Counted from the stretch's first letter, positions 30,914-39,699 are shown. The stretch is 64,000 nucleotides of DNA from Paenibacillus dendritiformis (GCF_945605565.1 NZ_OX216966.1:1733501-1797500); one strand, 5' to 3'. Numbers and translations: made by a program. Notes: generated by a model not told the origin, from the sequence alone.

Positions 30914-32005
30914 ATGATGATTCGATGTTCGCAATCCGACAAACCGATCAAGACCGTGCCCAATGTCGCCCCCCAGGTTCACGTGTACGGGAGAAAAAGC
31001 GGAACGACCCGCTTCTTCCTCTCGGACAATCCGGAGACGATCAGCAGCGCCACGACGTCATTCACGAACGGCTTCGCCACGCTGTGGCATGATACCGTCC
31101 GGGGAAGGAAGCGCGTGCAATACCGGCTGTTCGTCTGGCATCTGAACCAGACGGGAGCTCCGATTACATTCGGCGTCACGGTCGAGAACGCATCCTGCGG
31201 CAGCCCGATACGCGTTCGCCAAGTCAAGCATTCCATCGGTGTGATTGCGGATTTCCCCGCACTCGGCAGATGCTCTGCCAAGGCGCTGCTTGGGCGTACG
31301 CTCGCCCCGCTCATTCCCGACGATCGCTCGATCCGCGGCGGACAGACAGGGCTGGTGAAGGAGTGGCTCGTCCCCGACGGGGAACTGGTAGGCGGCGTGA
31401 TGGAATTTACACTGTCCAGCCCGAAGGAGCTTGATTACCGGGTGCGCACTGTGGCCGCCACTCGCCCGGGGGCCGACTTGAGGCTCAACCATACCCCGGT
31501 CGTGCCCGCCTATCGGACGGCCGAGGGCAAGTCGCATCCGCGCGGCTCCTGGGACTTCGCCGATATCGAAGGCTTCGCGGATCCGGCGTGTTCGCAGCCT
31601 GTCACGTATGTCGCCGGAAGCGGCAACATGAGCTTCGCCATCCATAACGGCGGCAACGATAATCTGATGACGGCCGCTTCCAGCTATGATCCGGCGAATG
31701 CGGAAGCGTCGAACAAGGGGCATTACGGCGTCATCTACAAGCTGAACCTGGCGCTGAGCAATCCGCATCCTCGCCGCAAGACGGTGACCGTCTACTTGAC
31801 GGGGCGCGGAGGGCCATATGCAGGAGCTGTCCGCTGGAATCGGGGGCGGACCTATGGAGTGCCCCGGCTGTCGCCGGCCGTCCAAGCGGTCGAGGCCGCG
31901 ACGGTCACCATTCCGGCCCGGCGCACGGTAACCTGCGCTGTCTATGCGTCGACGGCAGGCGCATACAGCACGCCGGCCGCGGTATTATGCGTCACGCACG
32001 AATAG
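30914..32005 (+). CDS. Hypothetical protein
   Basis: A 363-residue protein without signal peptide or clear membrane segment, starting after GAGGAGGTG. It is predicted to be beta-rich (many V/T/Y strands, for example VQYRLFVWHLNQTGAPITFG and KTVTVYLTGRGG), possibly two beta-sandwich domains. I do not recognise a family. It is monocistronic with its own terminator. Confidence 0.65.
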   Translation: MMIRCSQSDKPIKTVPNVAPQVHVYGRKSGTTRFFLSDNPETISSATTSFTNGFATLWHDTVRGRKRVQYRLFVWHLNQTGAPITFGVTVENASCGSPIRVRQVKHSIGVIADFPALGRCSAKALLGRTLAPLIPDDRSIRGGQTGLVKEWLVPDGELVGGVMEFTLSSPKELDYRVRTVAATRPGADLRLNHTPVVPAYRTAEGKSHPRGSWDFADIEGFADPACSQPVTYVAGSGNMSFAIHNGGNDNLMTAASSYDPANAEASNKGHYGVIYKLNLALSNPHPRRKTVTVYLTGRGGPYAGAVRWNRGRTYGVPRLSPAVQAVEAATVTIPARRTVTCAVYASTAGAYSTPAAVLCVTHE

Positions 32006-32018
32006 GAATCCAACACTG

Positions 32019-32048
32019 CGCCCTGATCGCCGATCAGGGCGTTCTTTT
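32019..32048 (+). terminator. Rho-independent terminator
   Basis: CGCCCTGATC, loop gcc, GATCAGGGCG, then TTCTTTT, 14 bp after the hypothetical gene. Confidence 0.9.
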
Positions 32049-32110
32049 GCGGGAAGAATCAGGTTATAATTTTCGTAAATAATGGAAGATAAAGGAGGTA
32101 TGGAAACGAA

Positions 32111-32536
32111 ATGAGCGGCAGCATCATCAGGTTGATGGCCTTCCTTCTTATCGCAATCGCGTTACAGGGGTGCCCCTCCGGCGTTCCACAACAAGAGGCT
32201 CTCTCTGCGGAACATGCGTTACCGGGTGTACGAATTGAAGAAAAGCAATCGAAGAACGCGGACGATTGGAAGCTTGGATTAGAGGCTTTTTGGGACGGGA
32301 TTGAGTGGTTCTATGATCTATCCGTGGATTATATGGGGGAGAAGCCTGTGAGCCGCCTCCGGGTGGAGGTCCCGGGATATGAATCCGAGCGGGAGGCGGG
32401 CTTGAACGAGGGCATAACCATCCAAGGGATAAAGCTTGATCCGTCTAGCGCAGAGCTAAAGGCGGATTTGACCTGGTGGATAGACGGTGAAGCTCATCAT
32501 GGCTATCGGATGTACCGCGTCACCTGGAAGCGATAA
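32111..32536 (+). CDS. Small lipoprotein
   Basis: A 141-residue protein. The N-terminal hydrophobic segment ends in a lipobox-like ALQGC with Cys21, so it should be lipid-anchored outside the membrane. The remainder is acidic, with FYDLSVDYMGEKPVSRLRVE and a C-terminal YRMYRVTWKR. No family recognised. RBS AAAGGAGGT is well placed. Confidence 0.7.
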   Translation: MSGSIIRLMAFLLIAIALQGCPSGVPQQEALSAEHALPGVRIEEKQSKNADDWKLGLEAFWDGIEWFYDLSVDYMGEKPVSRLRVEVPGYESEREAGLNEGITIQGIKLDPSSAELKADLTWWIDGEAHHGYRMYRVTWKR

Positions 32537-32566
32537 AACAGGCGGAGACGCTCTCCAGCCGGGACA

Positions 32567-33007
32567 TCATTCGTTCCGGCCGGAATATGCGGCAGCGCCG
32601 GGGCTGCGTAGAGCTTGAATCGCGGGCCAGGTGAAGGAGGCCAGATTGTCCGGCAGCTTCGGCAACGGGAACCAGCGAACATCCTGCAGCGCTCCGCCTT
32701 CTTCCCGGTTGCTGGCTTCGCCCGAGACGACGCGGGTCTCGAAGATGACCGAGATCCAATGCTCGCCCCGGCCGGGATCGATCGTCTCGGCGGTGCAGAG
32801 CAGCCGCTTCACCTGGATGTGAAGCCCGACCTCTTCCATTACCTCGCGGACGGTCGTATCCTCCAGCGTCTCGTATAAGTCCACCTTGCCTCCGGGAATG
32901 CTCCATTTGTCCTTCTCCGGCTGACGTCCCCGCAGCACAAGCAGAATCTCATTCGCTTCATTCAAAATAACGGCGCCGACGCCGATTCTTGGTAAGGATG
33001 TCTCCAT
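32567..33007 (-). CDS. Nudix hydrolase
   Basis: A 146-residue protein. Residues about 40-62 form a full Nudix box: GGKVDLYETLED, then REVMEEVGL, fitting GX5EX7REUXEEXGU. Upstream KWSIPGG and downstream YFETRVVSGE-like strands fit the fold. It hydrolyses a nucleoside diphosphate derivative; the substrate cannot be read from sequence. RBS AGGAGA. Confidence 0.9.
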   Translation of the reverse strand: METSLPRIGVGAVILNEANEILLVLRGRQPEKDKWSIPGGKVDLYETLEDTTVREVMEEVGLHIQVKRLLCTAETIDPGRGEHWISVIFETRVVSGEASNREEGGALQDVRWFPLPKLPDNLASFTWPAIQALRSPGAAAYSGRNE

Positions 33008-33179
33008 ATTTGTTCTCCTATGAATCTTTATTTTGAGGGATTACCGAGGGCTTCGGAAGTGGCCTGCCTCGTGTTTACTATACCTCTATGCGTCCCAGCA
33101 GGCAAATGAGAGGCAGGTGCAGAGAACAACTGCAAGCACCGTAGGAAAGGAGAAGTTGCTTCTCCAATGCTTGAACATA

Positions 33180-33209
33180 TTGACACCCAAATTTAGTATA
33201 TGATATATA
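33180..33209 (+). promoter_or_regulatory. Sigma-A type promoter of htpG
   Basis: TTGACA at 33180-33185 and TATATA at 33204-33209, spacing 18. The predicted start of transcription is a few bases before the CIRCE element. Confidence 0.7.
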
Positions 33210-33220
33210 AAAGGAAGGTG

Positions 33221-33247
33221 TTAGCACTCGTTCGTCTAGAGTGCTAA
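33221..33247. promoter_or_regulatory. CIRCE element (HrcA operator)
   Basis: A perfect TTAGCACTC-N9-GAGTGCTAA inverted repeat, 28 bp before the htpG start. It places htpG under HrcA, whereas B. subtilis htpG is described as a class III heat-shock gene lacking CIRCE. Confidence 0.95.
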
Positions 33248-33274
33248 AAATGTGTTGTCGAAAGGAGACCCATC

Positions 33275-35155
33275 ATGGAGAAAAAACAATTCAAAGCAGA
33301 GTCGAAACGACTGCTCGAGATGATGATCAACTCCATTTACACCCAGAAGGAAATCTTTTTAAGAGAATTGATCTCCAACGCCAGCGACGCGATCGATAAA
33401 ATCTACTATAAAGCGTTGACCGACGATCAGCTCGTCTTCGACAAGGACAGCTATTACATCCGAATCACCCCGGACAAGGAGAACCGGACGCTGACCATCT
33501 CGGACACCGGGATCGGCATGACGAAGGAAGAACTGGAGAACAATCTGGGCGTCATCGCCAAGAGCGGATCTTTGGCCTTCAAGAACGAGAACGAGCTTAA
33601 AGACGGCCATAACATTATCGGGCAGTTCGGGGTCGGCTTCTATTCCGCATTCATGGTGGCGGATGTCGTCACCGTCATCAGCAAGCCGCTGGGCAGCGAG
33701 GAAGCGTACAAGTGGGAGTCGCAGGGGGCCGACGGGTATACGATCGAGCCATGCGAGAAGGATTCGGTAGGAACGGACATTATTTTGAAAATCAAAGAAA
33801 ATACCGAGGATGATCGCTACGACGAGTATCTGGACGATTACCGGTTGAAATCGATCATCAAAAAATATTCCGACTTCATCCGCTATCCGATTAAGATGGA
33901 TGTGACGGGCCAGCGGCCGAAGGAAGGCGCCGAGAATGAATTCGAGGAATATACGGAAGAGCAGACGGTGAACAGCATGGTTCCGATCTGGCGCAAAAAT
34001 AAAAATGAGCTGACCGCGGAAGATTACGAAAACTTCTATGCCGAGAAGCGGTACGGCTTCGACAAGCCGATCACCCATGTCCATATCAAGGCGGACGGCG
34101 CCGTCGTCTACAATGCGATTCTCTTCATTCCGGAGAAGACGCCGTTCGACTACTATACGAAGGAATACGAGAAAGGGCTGGAGCTATACTCCAACGGCGT
34201 CCTCATCATGGATAAATGCGCCGATCTCCTGCCGGATTATTTCAGCTTCGTCAAAGGGATGGTCGACTCCGAGGATCTGTCGCTTAATATTTCCCGCGAG
34301 ATGCTGCAGCATGACCGTCAGCTCAGCCTGATCGCCAAAAATATCAAGAGCAAGATCAAGAGCGAGCTGCAGCGCCTGATGAAGGATGATCGGGAGAAAT
34401 ACGAGCAATTCTATGAATCGTTCGGCCGTCAACTGAAATACGGCGTGTACAGCGATTACGGCATGAACAAGGAAGTGCTCCAGGACCTGCTCCTGTTCCA
34501 CTCCTCGAAGGAGAAAAAGCTCGTCAGCCTGGACGAGTATATCTCCCGCATGCCGGAAGATCAGAAGTATATCTACTATGCCTCCGGCGAATCGATCGAC
34601 CGGATCGAGAAGCTGCCGCAGACGGAGCTGGTGGCTGACAAGGGATATGAGATTCTGTACTTCACCGATGATATCGACGAGTTCGCGATCAAGATGATCA
34701 TGAGCTATAAGGAGAAGGAGTTCAAATCGGTCTCCAGCGGCGATCTCGGCATCGACGCGGACGACAGCGAGAAGGATTCCGACACGGAGGATAAGGACAA
34801 TCAAGAGCTGTTCGATGCGATGAAAGAAATTTTGAAGGACAAAGTGAAAAACGTGAAGGCATCGAAGCGGCTGAAGTCCCATCCGGTCTGCCTCTCCAGC
34901 GAAGGCGAATTGTCCATCGAGATGGAGAAAATTTTGAAGGCGATGCCGAACGGCCAGGATGTCCAGGCGGACAAGGTGCTGGAAATCAACGTCAACCATG
35001 ACGTATTCGAATCGCTGAAGGACGCCCTCGCGAACGACCGCGAGAAGCTGAGCCTGTACACGAACCTGCTGTACAATCAGGCGCTGCTGATCGAAGGGCT
35101 GCCGATAGGCGATCCGGTACAATTCACGAATGATATTTGCAAAGTGATGGTATAG
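33275..35155 (+). CDS. htpG: Molecular chaperone HtpG (Hsp90)
   Basis: A full-length 626-residue Hsp90. The N-terminal ATPase shows [26 protein letters not shown] and [13 protein letters not shown]. The middle domain has NISREMLQ, and a shorter acidic linker precedes the C-terminal dimerisation domain. It assists folding of client proteins after heat stress. RBS AAAGGAG. Its last 205 bp and terminator recur downstream of putP (36911-37171). Confidence 0.97.
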   Translation: MEKKQFKAESKRLLEMMINSIYTQKEIFLRELISNASDAIDKIYYKALTDDQLVFDKDSYYIRITPDKENRTLTISDTGIGMTKEELENNLGVIAKSGSLAFKNENELKDGHNIIGQFGVGFYSAFMVADVVTVISKPLGSEEAYKWESQGADGYTIEPCEKDSVGTDIILKIKENTEDDRYDEYLDDYRLKSIIKKYSDFIRYPIKMDVTGQRPKEGAENEFEEYTEEQTVNSMVPIWRKNKNELTAEDYENFYAEKRYGFDKPITHVHIKADGAVVYNAILFIPEKTPFDYYTKEYEKGLELYSNGVLIMDKCADLLPDYFSFVKGMVDSEDLSLNISREMLQHDRQLSLIAKNIKSKIKSELQRLMKDDREKYEQFYESFGRQLKYGVYSDYGMNKEVLQDLLLFHSSKEKKLVSLDEYISRMPEDQKYIYYASGESIDRIEKLPQTELVADKGYEILYFTDDIDEFAIKMIMSYKEKEFKSVSSGDLGIDADDSEKDSDTEDKDNQELFDAMKEILKDKVKNVKASKRLKSHPVCLSSEGELSIEMEKILKAMPNGQDVQADKVLEINVNHDVFESLKDALANDREKLSLYTNLLYNQALLIEGLPIGDPVQFTNDICKVMV

Positions 35156-35170
35156 TTTGGGGAAAGAAAG

Positions 35171-35204
35171 AACCCGATGCTGGCGCAGGCCGGTGTCGGG
35201 TTTT
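35171..35204 (+). terminator. htpG terminator, copy 1
   Basis: AACCCGAtgCTGG, loop, CCGGtgTCGGGTTTT. Near-identical copies lie at 37134-37168 and 41568-41601, and a diverged one at 43011-43049. Confidence 0.88.
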
Positions 35205-35342
35205 GTACGTACGCCAGGCATGGGCGTCATCTTTCGGGTGAACGTCCCGAACGGGGACTGGCTTGCTCCATCTGAGGATCGTTTTCACATACGGTGATGT
35301 GTATGCAGAGGCGGGGGGAATCTCCCCCTTACCCGCAATTGA

Positions 35343-36839
35343 TCATGCTTCTTCTACATTTGTATGCAACAGTTTCAAGCTGGTATCAAACTCTTTTTCG
35401 ATAGCTTCGTCCCGTTGATAGGTAAACAGGCTTATGACAATACTGACGATAAGGTTGACGATAAATCCGGGAATGATTTCGTATATATCCTTAGTAATTT
35501 GCAAGTCAATGTTTTTCCAGATAATCACGGTTGCTGCACCTGCCAACATTCCGGCAATGGCACCCCAATTGGTCATTTTTCTCCAGTACAGGCTTAACAC
35601 GATAACGGGGCCAAAGGAAGCGCCAAATCCGGCCCAGGCATAAGCGACAAGACTTAAAATGGTTTTATTCTCACCGCCCAACGCGAGCAGGCAGGCGATG
35701 GCTGAAATCGTTAGAACGGCCATTCTTCCAAAGAACACAAGTTCTTTATCAGAGGCATTTTTACGCAGAAGCAGCTTATATAAATCTTCTGTTAATGCAC
35801 TAGAGGTTACAATGAGCTGAGAAGACACCGTGCTCATGATTGCAGCCAATACAGCAGCAAGGACTATTCCGGCAATAAACGGATGGAATAAAATTTGTCC
35901 AAGTTGAATGAAGACAGCTTCTGGATTAGACAATGTATAATTTGTTTGGGTAAAAAAAGCAAGACCAACCAATGCTGTTAATGAAGCGCCAAGTAATGAG
36001 GCAACCATCCAGCCCATACCAATACGTCGCGCAGTTTTGGTCTCCTGTACAGAGCGGATGGCCATAAAGCGGACGATAATATGTGGTTGTCCAACATAGC
36101 CAAGTCCCCAGGCAACTGCGGAGATGATGCCGAGCGCAGTAGTGCTGGCAAATAAATCCAGGAGGGACGGATCTATGGAGCTGATTGTATCAACTGTGTT
36201 AGCCAACCCACCTGTCTCGCTCATCGCTAACAACGGTACAAGGATAAGGGCAAGCAGCATGATAAGCCCTTGGACAAAGTCCGTCCAACTGACAGCAAGA
36301 AAGCCCCCAAACAATGTATAGGCAACAACCACTCCGGAAACGAGGAGCAGCCCCGCTAGGTAAGGAAGGGAGAAGGAGTTTTCAAAAAAGACCGCTCCTG
36401 CCACCATACCTGAGGAAACATAGAATGTAAAGAAAATAAGGATAACCATGGAGGAAACGATCCGCAGAAGCTTGGTGCTATCCCTAAATCGATTTTCCAA
36501 AAACGATGGAATCGTAATGGAATTCCCGGAAACTTCCGTGTATGTGCGCAAACGTGGGGCAACAAACAGCCAGTTAAGATAGGCGCCAACGGATAAGCCA
36601 ATGGCAATCCAGGCATTTGACAGTCCCGTCAGGAAAATCCCTCCCGGAAGCCCCATTAACAGCCATCCGCTCATATCGGCAGCGCCAGCACTTAAAGCGG
36701 TTACAGCAGGCCCTAAGGAGCGTCCTCCTAACATATAGTCCGTCAAGTTTGTCGTTTTGCGGAAAGCATACCACCCTATACCCAGCATAGTTGCCATATA
36801 TATCACGATGGCAATCATTTTTAGGGTATTTTCTGACAT
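35343..36839 (-). CDS. putP: Sodium/proline symporter
   Basis: A 498-residue, 13-segment sodium:solute symporter. Typical PutP segments include YMLGGRSLGPAVTALSAGAADMSGWLLMGLPG and SSQLIVTSSALTEDLY. It imports proline for osmoprotection or nutrition. Start 36839 follows GAGGTGGG; a longer in-frame start at 36872 is less likely. The GC content is clearly lower than that of htpG, and the gene lies between two copies of the htpG 3' end on the opposite strand, which suggests acquisition. Confidence 0.93.
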   Translation of the reverse strand: MSENTLKMIAIVIYMATMLGIGWYAFRKTTNLTDYMLGGRSLGPAVTALSAGAADMSGWLLMGLPGGIFLTGLSNAWIAIGLSVGAYLNWLFVAPRLRTYTEVSGNSITIPSFLENRFRDSTKLLRIVSSMVILIFFTFYVSSGMVAGAVFFENSFSLPYLAGLLLVSGVVVAYTLFGGFLAVSWTDFVQGLIMLLALILVPLLAMSETGGLANTVDTISSIDPSLLDLFASTTALGIISAVAWGLGYVGQPHIIVRFMAIRSVQETKTARRIGMGWMVASLLGASLTALVGLAFFTQTNYTLSNPEAVFIQLGQILFHPFIAGIVLAAVLAAIMSTVSSQLIVTSSALTEDLYKLLLRKNASDKELVFFGRMAVLTISAIACLLALGGENKTILSLVAYAWAGFGASFGPVIVLSLYWRKMTNWGAIAGMLAGAATVIIWKNIDLQITKDIYEIIPGFIVNLIVSIVISLFTYQRDEAIEKEFDTSLKLLHTNVEEA

Positions 36840-36856
36840 TTTCCCACCTCGCTTAA

Positions 36857-36884
36857 AATGGTTATCATTCAATATATAACCATT
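36857..36884. promoter_or_regulatory. Inverted repeat upstream of putP
   Basis: AATGGTTAT-N10-ATAACCATT, perfect 9-bp arms, 18 bp before the putP start. It is probably an operator of an unidentified regulator. Confidence 0.5.
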
Positions 36885-36910
36885 ACATTAACATGTTGAC
36901 CTGAATTTCG

Positions 36911-37171
36911 AAACAGCCAGGATATCCAGGCGGATAAGGTGCTGGAAATCAACGTCAACCATGACGTATTCGGTCGCTGAAGGACGCTCTCGCGAACGAC
37001 CGCGAGAAGCTGAGCCTGTAACACGAACCTGCTGTACAATCAGGCGCTGCTGATCGAAGGGCTGCCGATTGGCGATCCAGTGCAATTCACGAATGATATT
37101 TGCCAAGTGGTGGTATAGTTTGGGGACAGAAAGAACCCGATGCTGGCGCAGGCCGGTGTCGGGTTTTTTGC
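36911..37171 (+). pseudogene. Duplicated htpG 3' end plus terminator (copy 2)
   Basis: About 260 bp matching 34950-35208, that is the last 205 bp of htpG, its stop and its terminator. Base substitutions and small indels break the frame (for example TTCGGTCGCTGAAG in place of TTCGAATCGCTGAAG, and an extra A giving CTGTAACACG). The terminator hairpin at 37134-37168 is intact. With the true htpG end it forms direct repeats around putP. Confidence 0.93.
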
Positions 37172-37203
37172 TGCGTTCGCGGATGTACGCCGTTAGAGTA
37201 AAG

Positions 37204-37611
37204 CTATTTTTTATTACTTTTATCATTACTTAATTCTTTTAGTTTTTTAATCATTTCATGAAAAATAGCGGGTATCGGAACACCTATTTTAATTCCATTT
37301 TCAATAATGCTAATAAGCTCGTTCGCAATATAAAAATACGTGACGGTATTCTGAAAATAGTGATCCTGACCAAAAATTAAGTCTATATGATGAGCTACTG
37401 CGATCATGAAAAACATAAAGATTTTTTTGGATATTCCAATGAGGCCTCTGTTACTACGAAGCTCCCCTTTTAGTCCCGATGCCAATAATCCTGAAGCATA
37501 ATCCACAAGCACAAAGAAGATGAGTATTTTCAGTAAAAAATAATAATTACCAAATAAAGAAATTAAACCGCCGCTTAAAAGTGGAATGAAGAATTTAACG
37601 AATATCTCCAT
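37204..37611 (-). CDS. Phage/toxin-secretion holin family protein
   Basis: A 135-residue membrane protein of the TcdE/UviB/Holin_4 family: segments at about 8-25, 27-45, 60-80 and 90-105, with the diagnostic FVLVDYASGLLASGLKGELR and RGLIGISKKI, and a lysine-rich tail. In Clostridium such holins (TcdE, UviB) release toxins or bacteriocins and are co-regulated by a dedicated sigma factor. Here it is divergent from a split sigma-like pair and shares its promoter motif. No other phage gene is close. RBS AAGGAGGG. Confidence 0.87.
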   Translation of the reverse strand: MEIFVKFFIPLLSGGLISLFGNYYFLLKILIFFVLVDYASGLLASGLKGELRSNRGLIGISKKIFMFFMIAVAHHIDLIFGQDHYFQNTVTYFYIANELISIIENGIKIGVPIPAIFHEMIKKLKELSNDKSNKK

Positions 37612-37638
37612 GCTCTCCCTCCTTTACATATCTACTTT

Positions 37639-37669
37639 TATAGGTGGAAAGCGATAGACAAATACAACC
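37639..37669 (-). promoter_or_regulatory. Alternative-sigma promoter motif (holin side)
   Basis: On the minus strand GGTTGTA (37669-37663), 17 bases, ACCTATA (37645-37639), about 28 bp before the holin start. The same motif with the same spacing faces the sigma pair. Confidence 0.65.
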
Positions 37670-37700
37670 CTTGTTGATAAAAAACGTAATTTGTCATTAT

Positions 37701-37731
37701 GGTTGTAAAATCATGTAATATATTACCTTTA
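37701..37731 (+). promoter_or_regulatory. Alternative-sigma promoter motif (sigma side)
   Basis: GGTTGTA (37701-37707), 17 bases, ACCTTTA (37725-37731), 35 bp before the sigma-like gene. It would allow autoregulation. Confidence 0.65.
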
Positions 37732-37765
37732 TTTTAGAGAAAACTTTATTTAGGGGGTGCTGTAA

Positions 37766-38110
37766 TTGCATGGATTGTCTCTGTATGATTTCTACAAAAA
37801 AGAATTAAGGAGAATTGCATGGAGATTACAATATCGCTCTAAGGTTACTCTAACTAGGGAAGGACAACTCAAATTAGACATTATTAAAGGGTCGAGCTTT
37901 TTAGACGAGGCGGATTCGAAATTATTTGTTACTGAATTAATTAACTCCTTAGAATCACCCAAGGCGAGACAGATACTTATAAAAATATATGTCGAAAATA
38001 AAAGCGAAAAAGAAATTGCTTCCGAAATGAATATCACGCAGCAGGGGGTGAATAAATGGAAACGAAAATCTCTCAAACTTCTATCTCAAAACTCGAGTTT
38101 ATGGAGCTGA
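37766..38110 (+). CDS. Sigma-70 region 4-like protein (half of a split sigma factor)
   Basis: A 114-residue protein starting at TTG 37766 behind GGGGGTG. The C-terminal 50 residues form a sigma region 4 helix-turn-helix (SPKARQILIKIYVENKSEKE, then MNITQQGVNKWKRKSLK). No region 2 is present. It overlaps the next gene by 55 bp, whose product looks like the missing region 2. This resembles the two-subunit SigO-RsoA of B. subtilis. The pairing is inferred. Confidence 0.72.
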   Translation: MHGLSLYDFYKKELRRIAWRLQYRSKVTLTREGQLKLDIIKGSSFLDEADSKLFVTELINSLESPKARQILIKIYVENKSEKEIASEMNITQQGVNKWKRKSLKLLSQNSSLWS

Positions 38111-38280
38111 TTAATAAAGCGAGGGAAGGCGACCAGAATGCCATGATGGAAATCATTAAGCTGTACGAAAGTGAGATGATTTACCTTAGTCGATATATAA
38201 AAATGCCAAAGGAAGATGCCCTTCAAGCTATGATACTAGGACTTATAGAGCTAATTAAAAGGGGAGAAATTAATGATTAA
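38056..38280 (+). CDS. Small sigma region 2-like/HTH_16 protein
   Basis: A 74-residue protein starting behind GGGGGTG. LMELINKAREGDQNA-type sequence followed by MMEIIKLYESEMIYLSRYI and a final helix resembles region 2.1 of small sigma factors and the HTH_16 family of conjugative elements. RsoA of B. subtilis has the same size. It likely binds core polymerase together with the upstream protein. Confidence 0.66.
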   Translation: METKISQTSISKLEFMELINKAREGDQNAMMEIIKLYESEMIYLSRYIKMPKEDALQAMILGLIELIKRGEIND

Positions 38281-38398
38281 AAAATATAAAGCTGTCCCAA
38301 AAAAATTATCAAGGATGACAGAGGGATAGTCCACTTTAGGTCAACCCAAGACCCGGGTTGGCCCATTTTTGTTATACAAGAACTTCCGAATCTAGAAT
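38273..38398 (+). CDS. Short ORF with possible -1 frameshift
   Basis: ATG 38273 overlaps the upstream stop and follows GGGGAG. Frame 0 ends after 18 codons. At CCC-AAAAAAA-TT (about 38297-38309) the -1 frame continues for 36 codons as IIKDDRGIVHFRSTQDPGWP... to a stop at about 38396-38398, giving a 46-residue product. A GC-rich hairpin (CAACCC...GGGTTG, about 38341-38361) lies downstream of the slip site. It is either a programmed frameshift or a one-base mutation. Confidence 0.4.
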
Positions 38399-38666
38399 AC
38401 GCATGGATTTAAAAAAATTAGTAGTTGTTATAAATCAATTTAAAACTCCTCAATTAGTAAGAGGATAGTTTGGCAGTGCTCGATAAATTCTGAGGATGAA
38501 TTTTGACCACTGATCCTCCCGATTACCTCTAAAATACATTTAAAGGAGAGAGTGACATGCCAGAAAGACATGGATCAATGCGGTTGTAGAAGCAGGGTGA
38601 AGGGAAAAATTCATCGATGAAGCAAATTTTCTTGACACAATAATATCAAATTGGAGGGATTTCACT
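38399..38666. other. Intergenic region with micro-ORFs
   Basis: It holds two very short frames: 38403-38468 (21 codons, MDLKKLVVVINQF..., no ribosome site) and 38557-38589 (10 codons, MPERHGSMRL, behind AAAGGAGAG). A GGTTGTA at 38582-38588 is 80 bp before gene A1, but no ACCTWTA stands at the right distance. No larger gene is seen. Confidence 0.4.
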
Positions 38667-39140
38667 ATGTATTCACCTATGTATTCTGGAGGTAGAGAAT
38701 ATCCGGAAGAAGTCGAACTGAAGTATAATGATATTGTACAACTCTTGAAAGCACAAGAAACCATTTACAGTGAAGGATTTAAAAATGATGTAGATACTAA
38801 TGACCTGTCTTGGCGACTGGGTGGTTATGCTACAGCTATGGGATTTCTGGCTATGGCGAGAAATTACACTGCTTTGGGGTGGGCAACAACTATTGTCGCT
38901 GTACTCACTGAAATGACGTTCAATGGAAGATCCGTACTTAGGAAGTATCTTGATAACGGAAACACGTACTTGATCAACCTTCTCAATTTCATGGATAATA
39001 ATAAAGAATATGATATCATCAGAGTAAAGCTTCCATTTCTTCAGTACTACCATGTTGATGGTGATATTCGATTCGTTATTGGCGAGGGCCAAATCACTGG
39101 GGTTCATTATCGCCGTGGTGGCTGGTCTACTGATCAATAA
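38667..39140 (+). CDS. Family A protein, copy A1 (candidate bacteriocin/toxin)
   Basis: A 157-residue protein of a family I do not recognise. A hydrophobic, glycine- and alanine-rich centre (residues about 52-85, GGYATAMGFLAMARNY and LGWATTIVAVLTEM) could insert in a membrane. The C-terminus VKLPFLQYYHVDGDIRFVIG...TGVHYRRGGW is shared with the gene at 42387-42845 and the fragment at 39945-40061. RBS TTGGAGGG. It is convergent with B1, sharing a bidirectional terminator. No signal peptide is visible; the nearby holin could provide release. Function is an inference. Confidence 0.7.
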   Translation: MYSPMYSGGREYPEEVELKYNDIVQLLKAQETIYSEGFKNDVDTNDLSWRLGGYATAMGFLAMARNYTALGWATTIVAVLTEMTFNGRSVLRKYLDNGNTYLINLLNFMDNNKEYDIIRVKLPFLQYYHVDGDIRFVIGEGQITGVHYRRGGWSTDQ

Positions 39141-39151
39141 TCTAGGTAGAA

Positions 39152-39184
39152 AAGTAAGAGATAACTGTATGTTATCTCTTACTT
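39152..39184. terminator. Bidirectional terminator between A1 and B1
   Basis: AAGTAAGAGATAAC, loop tgtat, GTTATCTCTTACTT, with A-rich and T-rich flanks serving both strands. Confidence 0.93.
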
Positions 39185-39657
39185 TCTTCTATTTCCTTTA
39201 AAAATTGGTCTAGGAATTTTAATTTATCAAACACGAATTCATTTGTAATTTTGTATTCTTGAGTTTTATCTTTGGATTTTTCATAATCATAAAGTAAAAT
39301 TTCCCCCTTCTCAGAAATAAAAAATCCCAATAACACTCCGTTTTCCCCCTTAATCGTAAGGTGATATCTTGGAAACTCAGGGAAAACAAGACCAGAACTG
39401 CCCTTTTGTACTTTCATTTCAGGAAGTGATTTCATTACTAATTCAATTTCTTTTTTTTCCTTTACACTTCCAATACTATAGTGTTGTATCTCTTTCGATT
39501 TTAGTATATAGATAGAGTCAATTTCTGTTCCATCAATGTGCTCCATAATCAAATCATTAAATGAGAAAGTTCTAGTCTGATCGTAAAATCTGGTTCCATA
39601 CACACAAAACCATAATATAATTGCAATATAGATGATAGGCCTCTTATATTTTGACAT
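39172..39657 (-). CDS. Family B protein, copy B1 (candidate immunity partner)
   Basis: A 161-residue protein. One N-terminal membrane segment (residues about 7-22, PIIYIAIILWFCVYGT) precedes a soluble domain with TFSFNDLIMEHIDGTEIDSI and a C-terminal YKITNEFVFDKL. Homologous to B2 (40093-40617) and more distantly to B3 (41842-42324). A membrane-anchored partner convergent with a hydrophobic-core protein suggests immunity, but that is inference. RBS AAGGAGGG. Confidence 0.7.
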   Translation of the reverse strand: MSKYKRPIIYIAIILWFCVYGTRFYDQTRTFSFNDLIMEHIDGTEIDSIYILKSKEIQHYSIGSVKEKKEIELVMKSLPEMKVQKGSSGLVFPEFPRYHLTIKGENGVLLGFFISEKGEILLYDYEKSKDKTQEYKITNEFVFDKLKFLDQFLKEIEESKR

Positions 39658-39699
39658 TCTGTTCCCTCCTTAATTATTGCAAATATACACTCCCTACAT

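Noticed and set aside
38557..38589. 10-codon frame with a good ribosome site
   Set aside because: Too short to assert as a gene; mentioned only within the intergenic entry.
38582..38612. Third copy of the GGTTGTA promoter motif before A1
   Set aside because: The -35-like heptamer is present but the sequence 17 bases on is AAAATTC, not ACCTWTA; probably chance.
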